Below, piece after piece: positions 45,407 to 53,202 of a DNA stretch of 64,000 nt. This stretch comes from JAAXGI01 sp965206975 (lineage in GTDB: Bacteria > Gemmatimonadota > Gemmatimonadetes > Longimicrobiales > Gaopeijiaceae), in contig OZ242253.1 in the NCBI GenBank assembly GCA_965206975.1, forward strand, positions 3,038,001 through 3,102,000, given 5' to 3'. A program made the position numbers and the translations under genes. Position 1 is the stretch's first letter. Every line of letters begins with the position of its first letter. The notes under the pieces were generated by a model, which had not been told where the DNA came from, did not search any database, and worked only from the letters and a program-made list of their open reading frames with translations.

Positions 45407-47337
45407 GCGCTTACCCGGGCGCTGCGCTCCTGGTGGCTCCGGGCCGCCGCCTCCCCGAGGAGGGCGCGGGCGCGCCGGGCGATGCTCGCCGGATCGAGCC
45501 CAACCTGCGCCAGGAGGAGCTCGCGGTCGCCGTGTTCCACGAAGGCATCCGGGAGCCCCATCGTCCCGAAGCGATCCGGGAAGCGAAGTTCGGGATCGTC
45601 GAGCACCTCCCTAGCCAGGAAGGCGCCGAAGCCGTTGACCCGGCTTCCCTCCTCGACCGTGAGGACGCTCCTGTGCCTCTCGAGGAGTCCCCGGAGGAGG
45701 GGATGGTCGTAGGGTTTCAGAAACCGGGAGTTCACGACCGTCACTCGGAGCCCTTCCTCGAGGAGGATCGACGACGCCTCGAGGGCCGACTCCACCATCG
45801 TCCCGACTGCGAGGATCAGGAGGTCCGAACCCTCTCGGACGACCTCCCAACTCCCGAACTCAATCACCGGAAGCTCGTCCACGGGCGCAACTTCCCTCGG
45901 GACGGCCGCTCTCGGCCAGCGGATCGAGAACGGGCCGCGCTCGATTGAGAGCCCGAGCTTCAGGAGGGAGAGCATCTCTGATCCGTCCTTCGGGGCAGTC
46001 ACCGTCATTCCCGGGACCGTCAGCATGTACCCGATGTCGAAGGTGCCGTGATGCGTCGGCCCATCCGGGCCTGCAAGCCCCGCACGGTCCATGCAGAAGA
46101 CGACGGGGAGGTTCTGAAGCGCGACGTCGTGGACGATCGAGTCGTAGCCCCTCTGCAGGAAGGTTGAGTAGATCGCGACCACAGGCCGGATCCCCTGCGT
46201 CGCGAGGCCCGCTGCGAAGGTCACCGCATGTGCTTCGGCGATCCCGACGTCGAAGTGCCGGTCCGGGTACGCCTCGCCGAAGACCTCGGAGCTGGTCCCG
46301 TCCGGCATCCCGGCGGTAATGACGACGATCCTAGGATCGTGGCGCCCCAGCTCCCGGATTCCCTGCCCGAAGACCTTCTGGTAGCGAGGGAGGCCTGCCG
46401 ACTTCTTTCGGCCCGCACCGGAGATCTTGTCGAAGGGGGAGGCTGCGTGCCAGCGGAAGGGGTCTTCTTCCGCTGGCCGGTATCCCCGGCCCTTTCGCGT
46501 CAGCACGTGGACGAGGACGGGGCCCTCCAGCTCCCGGACTCTCTCGAGCGTATCGATGAGGTCGCCGAGGTTGTGGCCGTCCACCGGCCCGATGTAGCGG
46601 AAGCCGAGCTCCTCGAAGATCATCCCGGGTATGAGGAGGTGTTTCGCGCTCTCCTCCACCTTCCCGCCGATCGACTCGACGAATTCCGCGAGATTCCGGG
46701 GAGCCTTCTTGAGAAGGGCCTTGATCTCGGAGCGGACCCGGTTGTACACAGGGTTCGTGATCATCGTCGTCAGGTACTTGTTCATCGCCCCGACGTTCGG
46801 CGCGATGGACATGTCGTTGTCGTTCAGGACGACGACAAGGTCGTGCTTCCCGTCTCCCGCGTTGTTCAGTGCCTCGTAGGCGAGGCCGCATCCCATCGCG
46901 CCGTCGCCGATAACGGCAACGACCTTTTCCGAGCGCTCGAGAATGTCCCGGCCCACGGCCATCCCGAGCGCTGCGGAGATCGAGGTCGCGGCGTGCCCAG
47001 CCCCGAAGGTATCGTACTCCGACTCTTGGCGGCTGAGGAAGGGGCTGAGTCCCCCGTACTGCCGGATCGTTGACAGGCGATCGTTTCGGCCCGTGAGGAT
47101 CTTGTGGATGTATGCCTGGTGGCCCGTGTCCCAGACGAGCCGGTCCACCGGGGTACGGAACACATAGTGGAGCGCCACGGTGAGTTCGACCACACCAAGG
47201 CTCGCCCCGAAGTGGCCGCCAACCTCGGAGACCACGTCGATGTGCCGGTCGCGAACCTCTCCGACGAGCGCCTGGAGCTCGTCGCGCGACAGTTTCCTGA
47301 GATCAGCGGGGACGCTTACTCGCTCCAACAACGACAT
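45403..47337 (-). CDS. dxs: 1-deoxy-D-xylulose-5-phosphate synthase
   Basis: A 644-residue thiamine-diphosphate enzyme that joins pyruvate and glyceraldehyde phosphate in the first step of the MEP isoprenoid route. The ThDP motif GDGAMGCGLAYEALNNAG, the substrate segment GHQAYIHKILTGR, GRGYRPAEEDPFRWHA and the transketolase-type pyrimidine domain (FDVGIAEAHAVTFAAGLA, DRAGLAGPDGPTHHG) are present. The ATG at 47337 gives the common start; an upstream extension has no similarity. It lies between the isoprenyl diphosphate synthase and nadK genes. Confidence 0.96.
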   Translation of the reverse strand: MSLLERVSVPADLRKLSRDELQALVGEVRDRHIDVVSEVGGHFGASLGVVELTVALHYVFRTPVDRLVWDTGHQAYIHKILTGRNDRLSTIRQYGGLSPFLSRQESEYDTFGAGHAATSISAALGMAVGRDILERSEKVVAVIGDGAMGCGLAYEALNNAGDGKHDLVVVLNDNDMSIAPNVGAMNKYLTTMITNPVYNRVRSEIKALLKKAPRNLAEFVESIGGKVEESAKHLLIPGMIFEELGFRYIGPVDGHNLGDLIDTLERVRELEGPVLVHVLTRKGRGYRPAEEDPFRWHAASPFDKISGAGRKKSAGLPRYQKVFGQGIRELGRHDPRIVVITAGMPDGTSSEVFGEAYPDRHFDVGIAEAHAVTFAAGLATQGIRPVVAIYSTFLQRGYDSIVHDVALQNLPVVFCMDRAGLAGPDGPTHHGTFDIGYMLTVPGMTVTAPKDGSEMLSLLKLGLSIERGPFSIRWPRAAVPREVAPVDELPVIEFGSWEVVREGSDLLILAVGTMVESALEASSILLEEGLRVTVVNSRFLKPYDHPLLRGLLERHRSVLTVEEGSRVNGFGAFLAREVLDDPELRFPDRFGTMGLPDAFVEHGDRELLLAQVGLDPASIARRARALLGEAAARSHQERSARVSA

Positions 47338-47416
47338 CGAGCTTTTCTCTCCGATCACGAGTAACTGGCCCACCAGCAAGGAAGATAGCCGCGCCGAGGC
47401 GCACTGCGACAGGCCG

Positions 47417-48346
47417 CTACCGGTCGCGGCGGACCGCATACCGAGCGAGTGCGTCGAGCTCTACGGAGTCGATTCCCGCCCCCCGAAGTGCTCCGAGACC
47501 CTCCCCGGCGACTCGACGTGCCTCCGCGCGCGCGGCCTCGACGCCGAGGGATCGGACGTACGTCGACTTCTCGAGCGCCTCGTCCGACGGCTCCTTCCCG
47601 AGCCGCGCGGGATCCGCCGTCGCGTCGAGGATGTCATCGGCGATCTGGAATGCCAGCCCGACCGCTCGGCCGTATGCGTCGAGGGCGGCCACCACGCTGG
47701 CGCGGGCCCGGGCGGCGATGGCGCCGATGCACACCGATGCGCGAAGGAGTGCCCCGGTCTTCATCTCGTGCAAGTTGTCGAGCTCCCCCTTGGCGAGCTT
47801 GCGCCCCTCGGCTAGGAGGTCCGTGGCCTGCCCACCGACCATCCCCGCCGCACCGGCGGCGGCGGCGAGTGTCGAAACGAGGCGGCGGCGCTCGTCGGAC
47901 TTGAGTCCGAGCCGCCCCGCGGCCTCCCAGCCCTGGAGCGCCGCGAGGAGGATCAGCGCCATGCCGGCCCGCATCGTGGCAACCTCGCCGTGGACCGTAT
48001 GCGCCGTCGGAGCGCCCCGCCGCAGGGGGGCGTCGTCCATGCAGGGCAGGTCGTCGTGCATGAGCGAGTAGGCGTGGACCATCTCGAGGCTCGCAGCCGC
48101 TTCGTAGATCGCGGGGGGGGGAGTTCCGGGCCCGACCCGCTCCCGTCGGCACGCGCGGAAGGCCGCGACGCACAGGATGGGCCGGAGGCGCTTTCCCCCC
48201 GAAAGAACGGAGGCCCGGAGGGGGGGGGCGAAGCATGGAGAGAGGAGGGAGTCGTAGCGCTCGATCGCCCTGAGAAGGGCCCTCTCCACTCGCTCGCGCT
48301 CCCCCGTCAGGTATGTGTCGAGACAGAACGATCCTGCCCCGGTCAC
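47417..48346 (-). CDS. ispA: Polyprenyl (farnesyl/geranylgeranyl) diphosphate synthase
   Basis: A 309-residue trans-prenyltransferase that condenses IPP with allylic diphosphates. It has GGKRLRPILC, the first aspartate-rich motif LMHDDLPCMDD, the K-T-G-A-L segment and the second motif QIADDILDATAD. The residue just before the first motif (Y-S-L-M) suggests short to medium product length (C15-C20), but that is inference. The GTG at 48346 overlaps the xseB stop as GTGA; the longer frame upstream lies on xseB. Gene order xseA-xseB-ispA-dxs is widely conserved. Confidence 0.94.
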   Translation of the reverse strand: MTGAGSFCLDTYLTGERERVERALLRAIERYDSLLSPCFAPPLRASVLSGGKRLRPILCVAAFRACRRERVGPGTPPPAIYEAAASLEMVHAYSLMHDDLPCMDDAPLRRGAPTAHTVHGEVATMRAGMALILLAALQGWEAAGRLGLKSDERRRLVSTLAAAAGAAGMVGGQATDLLAEGRKLAKGELDNLHEMKTGALLRASVCIGAIAARARASVVAALDAYGRAVGLAFQIADDILDATADPARLGKEPSDEALEKSTYVRSLGVEAARAEARRVAGEGLGALRGAGIDSVELDALARYAVRRDR

Positions 48347-48624
48347 GACGGCGCGTCCCTCCCGAAGGGCTCGGTTCGGATCGCCTCCCCATCCCCGATC
48401 AGCTCCTCGACCCTGAGTTCCGCGCGGGCAATCAGGCGTTCGGAAGCCCGGATATGGCGAACGCCCTCCTCGAAAAGTCGAAGGCCTCGCTCCAATTCGA
48501 CATCGCCGGCTTCGAGCGCCGCCACGATCTCGTCGAGGCGTTGAAGCCGCGCCTCGAGCGTGAGTGCCTCTTCCGTCTCCCCACTCCGCTCCGGAGACTC
48601 GGGGCCGCCGGGCGCCTCGCTCAT
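48343..48624 (-). CDS. xseB: Exodeoxyribonuclease VII small subunit
   Basis: A 93-residue small subunit forming a complex with XseA that degrades single-stranded DNA from both ends. The helical core ALTLEARLQRLDEIVAALE, G-D-V-E-L-E-R-G-L-R-L-F-E-E-G and an A-R-A-E-L-R-V-E-E tail are typical. It overlaps xseA and ispA by 4 bp each, so the subunits are translationally coupled. Confidence 0.95.
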   Translation of the reverse strand: MSEAPGGPESPERSGETEEALTLEARLQRLDEIVAALEAGDVELERGLRLFEEGVRHIRASERLIARAELRVEELIGDGEAIRTEPFGRDAPS

Positions 48625-49886
48625 CGATCCGCCTCCGGCTGAACCGCAAGCGTCTCGCAGCGGACGCGGCCGTCTACTACCCGGAGCTCAAACGCCTCCC
48701 CGATCCGAAATTCGGAGGCCGTCCGCATCACCTGCGCGTGGCGATCCAGCGGGACGGCGTACCCCCGTCTCAGTGTGGCGAGAGGAGAGAGCGCTTCGAT
48801 CTGGCCCGCGACGCCTGCGAGCCTCCCCCTTCGCTCGGCGAAGAGGTTCCGGGACGCTCGCTCCAGGCGGCCGGAGCGCCGCTCCAGCCCGCTCCCGAGC
48901 GGGGAGATGAAACTCTGCACGGCGCGGAGCACCCTCGAGGAGCCGTCTCTCAGACGTTCCCGGCGCCTCGCCGTCTGCGCCCGGAGTCCGAGCTCGAGCC
49001 GTTGCCAAGCCTGAAGGAGGGACCGCTCGACCGCGCTCCCGTCCTCGACAACTCGCTCCGCGGCTGCGGACGGCGTGGGCGCCCTGAGATCGGCGACCAG
49101 ATCCGACAGCGTCACATCCACCTCATGGCCCACGGCCGATATCACCGGCACGGGGGAGTCGGCGATCGTGCGGGCCACGATCTCCTCGTTGAATGCCCAA
49201 AGGTCCTCGATCGATCCGCCCCCCCGGCCCACGATCAAGACCTCCACCTCGCCGGACGCGCCAAGCGCTCTCACACCCTCTGCAATCTCGCGGGCTGCGC
49301 CCTCGCCCTGCACCCGCGATCCCCGGACGACGACCCGAGTCCACGGGGCCCGGCGGCGGATCACCGTCAGGATGTCGTGGAGCGCCGCGCCCTCGAGCGA
49401 GGTCACGACCCCAACGGAGGCGGGAAAGCGGGGAATCCCCCGCTTTCGGCGGGGATCGAGCAGCCCATCCGCCTCGAGGGTGGCCCGGGTACGCTCGAAG
49501 GCCAGGCGCCAGAGTCCCTCCTCTCCCTCCCCCTCCAGGCGCCGGACCGAGATTTGATACTCGCCCCTCGCCCCGTATATCGTGGGGGAGCCGAAGGCGC
49601 GCACCTTCATCCCCTCGATAGGATCCGTGGGAAGCCGGGCCGCGTCCCGGGCCCACATCACGGCGCGGAGCTGCGCCTCGTCGTCCTTGAGCGTGAAGTA
49701 GCGGTGGCCGGAGCGGGCGCGCGTCCAGTTCGCGACCTCGCCGGAGACCCATACTTCGGGGAAGCGGCCCTCGAGACAGCGCTTCGCCGCCCGGTTGAGC
49801 GCCGAGACGCTCCAGACGGGGGGTGCCTCCATCTCCCGCACCATCGGGGCATCGCGGTCGAGCTCCAACTCCCCCTGTCTGCTCAC
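48621..49886 (-). CDS. xseA: Exodeoxyribonuclease VII large subunit
   Basis: 421 residues. The N-terminal OB-fold (VSALNRAAKRCLEGRFPEVWVSGEVANW) binds single-stranded DNA. The central catalytic domain contains GVVTSLEGAALHDIL, VLIVGRGGGSIEDLWAFNEE and ISAVGHEVDVTLSDLVADLRAPTPSAAAE, and a coiled-coil C-terminus follows. Length is at the short normal end. The ATG at 49886 overlaps the folD stop; its stop overlaps the xseB start. Confidence 0.96.
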   Translation of the reverse strand: MSRQGELELDRDAPMVREMEAPPVWSVSALNRAAKRCLEGRFPEVWVSGEVANWTRARSGHRYFTLKDDEAQLRAVMWARDAARLPTDPIEGMKVRAFGSPTIYGARGEYQISVRRLEGEGEEGLWRLAFERTRATLEADGLLDPRRKRGIPRFPASVGVVTSLEGAALHDILTVIRRRAPWTRVVVRGSRVQGEGAAREIAEGVRALGASGEVEVLIVGRGGGSIEDLWAFNEEIVARTIADSPVPVISAVGHEVDVTLSDLVADLRAPTPSAAAERVVEDGSAVERSLLQAWQRLELGLRAQTARRRERLRDGSSRVLRAVQSFISPLGSGLERRSGRLERASRNLFAERRGRLAGVAGQIEALSPLATLRRGYAVPLDRHAQVMRTASEFRIGEAFELRVVDGRVRCETLAVQPEADR

Positions 49887-50815
49887 GGGGCGGTCTCCTC
49901 ACTCGAGAGGAAGGCGTCGAGCGTGTTGACGAGGAGCATCGCCCGGGTCATCGGCCCCACTCCACCCGGCACCGGAGTAATCGCCCCCGCCACCTGCCTC
50001 ACGCCTTCGAAGTCCACGTCACCGACGAGGCGGTATCCCCGTTCCCGGGTAGGGTCCTCGACCCGGTTCACCCCGACGTCGATCACGACGGCACCCGGGC
50101 GCACCATATCCCCGGTGACGAGCCCCGGCCGGCCGGTCGCGACGATGAGGATCTCGCCGAGGCGCGTCACTTCCGCGAGCTCCCGGGTGCTCGAGTGCGC
50201 GACGGTGACGGTGGCATTGCCACCCCTCCCCCTCCGAAGGAGAAGGGCGGCCATTGGTCGCCCGACGATGCTCGAGCGCCCGACGACCACTACGTGACGA
50301 CCGGAGGGATCATAGCCACCCCTGAGAAGTAGTTCCACGATCCCGCTCGGGGTGCACGGGGCCGTCACTCCCGGGTCGCCGGCGCCCAGCCGCCCGACAT
50401 TCACCGGGTGGAAGCCGTCGACATCCTTCGCGGGGTCGATCGCCGCAAGGACGGCGGCCTCGTCGATTTGCGGGGGGAGGGGGAGTTGAACGAGGATCCC
50501 ATGGATCTCCGGATCCGCGTTCAATCCTGCGATGCAGCCGAGGAGCTCGTCCTCCGATGTAGAGGCGGAGAGATCGATCTGTCGCGAGCGAAATCCCACC
50601 TCCGCCGCGTCCCGGTTCTTCATCCGGACGTAGGACTCGCTCGCCGGATTCTCACCCACCAGGATCGTTGCGAGACCCGGAACCCGCCCCGTCGCATCGA
50701 AACGCGCTCGGACGCTCTCCTTGACCTCGTCCCGGATGCCGCACGCCGTCTCGGTTCCGGAGATGATCGCCGCTCCCCCGCCCCCCTCGCCCATCTTCCC
50801 CTCTCCCCGAGTCAT
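49883..50815 (-). CDS. folD: Bifunctional methylene-THF dehydrogenase/methenyl-THF cyclohydrolase
   Basis: A 310-residue FolD linking 5,10-methylene- to 10-formyl-tetrahydrofolate. Signatures: GENPASESYVRMKNRDAAEVGF (catalytic lysine and tyrosine), ILVQLPLPPQID, KDVDGFHPVNVG, VVVVGRSSIVGRPMA and the final TPVPGGVGPMTRAMLLVNT. A Gly-rich N-terminal extension of about 15 residues is unusual. Its start overlaps the rny stop and its stop overlaps the xseA start, so the block is tightly coupled. Confidence 0.96.
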   Translation of the reverse strand: MTRGEGKMGEGGGGAAIISGTETACGIRDEVKESVRARFDATGRVPGLATILVGENPASESYVRMKNRDAAEVGFRSRQIDLSASTSEDELLGCIAGLNADPEIHGILVQLPLPPQIDEAAVLAAIDPAKDVDGFHPVNVGRLGAGDPGVTAPCTPSGIVELLLRGGYDPSGRHVVVVGRSSIVGRPMAALLLRRGRGGNATVTVAHSSTRELAEVTRLGEILIVATGRPGLVTGDMVRPGAVVIDVGVNRVEDPTRERGYRLVGDVDFEGVRQVAGAITPVPGGVGPMTRAMLLVNTLDAFLSSEETAP

Positions 50816-52389
50816 CGCGCGACGTGGATGGCCCGCGTCTCCCGAATCACGATCACCTTGATCTGTCCGGGATACTGAAGCTCATCCTCGAAGCGGCGCG
50901 CGACGCGCTCTGAGATCCCCGCCATCTCCCCGTCGGAGATCTTCTCCGGCTGCACCATGACGCGGACTTCCCGGCCCGCCTGGACGGCGAAGCAGCGCTC
51001 CACCCCGGGGAAGTCCATCGCCAGCTCCTCGAGGCGTTCAAGGCGCTTCACGTACGTATCGAACATCTCCCTTCGAGCCCCCGGCCTCGCGCCCGATATC
51101 GCGTCCGCCGCTGTAACCAGGAAGACCTCGGCGTAGCGGTGCGGCTCCTCGTCGTGGTGGGCCCGAATCGCATTCAGTACGAGATCAGGCTCGTGGTGCT
51201 TCTTGCAGAGCTCGTAGCCGAGCTCCACATGGGTGCCCTCGTGATCGTGGGTCATCCCCTTGCCTACATCGTGAAGGAGCCCCGCCCGCTTCGCGAGCCC
51301 GGCATCGAGACCCATCTCCGAGGCCATCGATCCCGCGAGTATCGCGACTTCCTTCGAGTGCTGCAGCTGGTTCTGGCCGTAGGATGTGCGGAACTTGAGG
51401 TTTCCGAGGACGCGGACGATCTCGGGATGGACCTTGTGGACGCCGAGGTCGTAGAGCACCTGTTCGGCGGCCTCTAGCATCCCCTCCTCGACGTCCTCCT
51501 TGCTCTTGGCGACGACTTCCTCGATCCGCCCCGGATGGATCCGCCCGTCCTCGATCAGCTTGTCGAGTGCGATCCGTGCGATCTCGCGCCGGATCGGATC
51601 GAAACCCGAGAGAACGACGGCTTCCGGGGTGTCGTCGATGATCACGTCGATCCCGGTCGCCTGCTCGAAGGCACGGATATTCCGCCCCTCACGGCCGATG
51701 ATCCGACCCTTCATGTCGTCGGAGGGGAGCTGCACGACCGAGACAGTCGCCTGCTGGGTCGCCTCGGCCGCCATCCGCTGGATCGCCAGCGAGATGATCT
51801 TCTTCGCCTCCCGCTTCGCGGTCCGCTGCGCCTCGTCCCGCACCTGCCGGATCTGCTGGGCTGCCTCCGCCTCCGCCTCGTCGCGAAGCCCGGCCACGAG
51901 CTCTTCCTTCGCCTCGAGCGCGGAGAGACCGGAGAGCTCCTCGAGCCTTTCCCTCACGGCTCGCAGCGCGCCCTCGACCTCCCGTCTGCCCTCTTGGATC
52001 GCCTCCTCCCGCCCCGAGAGCGCTTCCGCGCGCCCGTCCAGCGCGGTCTCACGCTCCTTCAGCGACTCGAACTTGCGGTCGAAGGCGTCCGAGCGAACGT
52101 TCAGCCGGCGCTCAGTGCGCTCGAGCTCCTCCCTTCGGCGCCCCTCCTCCCGCTCCCACTCCTCCCGAAGTCGAAAGGCCTCTTCGCGCCCGCGAAGCTC
52201 TCCGTCCTTCTGGATCGTCTCCGACTCGGCCCGGGCCCTGGCAAGGATCTGGGATGCTTCGTCACGGGCGGTGGCCCGCTGTTCGTTCTGGCGCGCTAGC
52301 TCGCGGCCCCTGCCCAAGATGTACCCAAGGACCAGACCTGCGAGCAGGGTCAACACCGCGGCCAGGACGATTCCCTGGGCGGAGTCCAT
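50812..52389 (-). CDS. rny: Ribonuclease Y
   Basis: A 525-residue membrane-anchored endoribonuclease that starts mRNA decay. One N-terminal helix (VLAAVLTLLAGLVLGYILG), a long coiled-coil (about 30-200), a KH RNA-binding domain (GRIIGREGRNIRAFEQATGID) and an HD hydrolase domain (GLLHDVGKGM, HHDEEPHR). The window thus has an RNase Y system for decay; RNase E is not seen here. Start ATG at 52389. Its promoter probably lies in the 152 bp between it and zapA. Confidence 0.96.
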   Translation of the reverse strand: MDSAQGIVLAAVLTLLAGLVLGYILGRGRELARQNEQRATARDEASQILARARAESETIQKDGELRGREEAFRLREEWEREEGRRREELERTERRLNVRSDAFDRKFESLKERETALDGRAEALSGREEAIQEGRREVEGALRAVRERLEELSGLSALEAKEELVAGLRDEAEAEAAQQIRQVRDEAQRTAKREAKKIISLAIQRMAAEATQQATVSVVQLPSDDMKGRIIGREGRNIRAFEQATGIDVIIDDTPEAVVLSGFDPIRREIARIALDKLIEDGRIHPGRIEEVVAKSKEDVEEGMLEAAEQVLYDLGVHKVHPEIVRVLGNLKFRTSYGQNQLQHSKEVAILAGSMASEMGLDAGLAKRAGLLHDVGKGMTHDHEGTHVELGYELCKKHHEPDLVLNAIRAHHDEEPHRYAEVFLVTAADAISGARPGARREMFDTYVKRLERLEELAMDFPGVERCFAVQAGREVRVMVQPEKISDGEMAGISERVARRFEDELQYPGQIKVIVIRETRAIHVAR

Positions 52390-52501
52390 GTATTCACTCC
52401 AAAAGCGGATCCCTGGGGGTATCCGCGGGAAGGCATGATCGGGAATTTTCGGGCCCCGCTAAGGAACCCATCTCCCTCATTTGTGACGATACCGTATCGG
52501 T

Positions 52502-52531
52502 AGAATAGGAATCGTGCGAGGGCGCCCGCAA
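52502..52531 (-). promoter_or_regulatory. Weak promoter candidate before rny
   Basis: On the minus strand TTGCGG and TATTCT are separated by 18 bp between zapA and rny. The hexamers are poor to fair; recorded because the gap is otherwise empty. Confidence 0.3.
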
Positions 52532-52541
52532 GCCCGGGGAA

Positions 52542-52850
52542 TCAGGAGAAGGAGCCGGCCTCCTCGACAGCTTCCTCGATCTGCTCGGTGAGCGCCGTTG
52601 ACCGATCCGTTACTTCGGCCTTGAGCGCCTCGAGCTCGGAGAGTGTCTGGAAATACTGATCGGTGACCGAGAGGGCCGCGAGGATCACGGCACGGTGGGT
52701 GTCCGGGAGGCGGCTCAGACTTCGGATCTCGGCCACCCTGTCGTCCAAGAACTTCGCACACTGCCTCGTGTACTCGGGCTCTGCGGCAGAGCGAAGGACG
52801 TGCTCATCTCCCGCGATCCGAATCGTTACCGTAGTTTTCGCTTCATGCAT
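52542..52850 (-). CDS. zapA: Cell division protein ZapA
   Basis: 102 residues. ZapA binds and bundles FtsZ at the division ring. The N-terminal strand pair TTVTIRIAGDEHVLRS and the E-Y-T-R-Q-C-A-K-F-L-D-D-R-V segment are those of the family; a C-terminal coiled coil (SVTDQYFQTLSELEALKAEV) makes the dimer/tetramer. The ATG at 52850 is preceded by AAGGGGT; longer upstream frames are not similar. The gene follows a ZapB-like coiled-coil gene. Confidence 0.88.
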   Translation of the reverse strand: MHEAKTTVTIRIAGDEHVLRSAAEPEYTRQCAKFLDDRVAEIRSLSRLPDTHRAVILAALSVTDQYFQTLSELEALKAEVTDRSTALTEQIEEAVEEAGSFS

Positions 52851-52971
52851 GCCGATACCCCTTACTCTGGCGCTTGCAGGACATACAGGCGCCGCGGGAG
52901 GAAGGGAGCCGCTTCGCTCCGATGACCCCGTGGCGCCACGTGCCCGGAAGGGGGACCGGGAACCGCCCGCG

Positions 52972-53202
52972 TCACTCCGGACCCAGACGCGAGAGTAGCT
53001 TTTCAACGGCCTCCCTCCCCTCGGCAACCCTCTGCCGGAGGCCCTCGTTCTCCCTCTCGAGCCTCTCGAGCCGCTCCCTTGCCTCGTGCGCCTCCCCGGC
53101 GAGGAGCCGACGATCCTCCACGGCGCGGTGCACTGCCTCCTCGAGGCGCGTGAGCGCGAGTCTCTCCGCTCCCTCAGGCTTCGCTCGTTCTGAGTCGGAC
53201 AC
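52972..53202 (-). CDS. Short coiled-coil protein, ZapB-like
   Basis: 76 residues, almost entirely a heptad-pattern coiled coil (LTRLEEAVHRAVEDRRLLAGE, then LERLERENEGLRQRV; key heptad leucines spaced 7 apart). The family cannot be proved from sequence, but its position immediately before zapA fits a ZapB-type FtsZ-ring partner. The GTG at 53202 has AGGAGGAGTTGG before it and overlaps the end of pheT by 29 bp. ZapB in E. coli is 81 residues. Confidence 0.65.
   Translation of the reverse strand: MSDSERAKPEGAERLALTRLEEAVHRAVEDRRLLAGEAHEARERLERLERENEGLRQRVAEGREAVEKLLSRLGPE

Noticed and set aside
52390..52541. 6S RNA in the zapA-rny gap
   Set aside because: The location after zapA is suggestive, but I could not fold the 152 bp into the long stem with a central bubble; a covariance-model search would be decisive.
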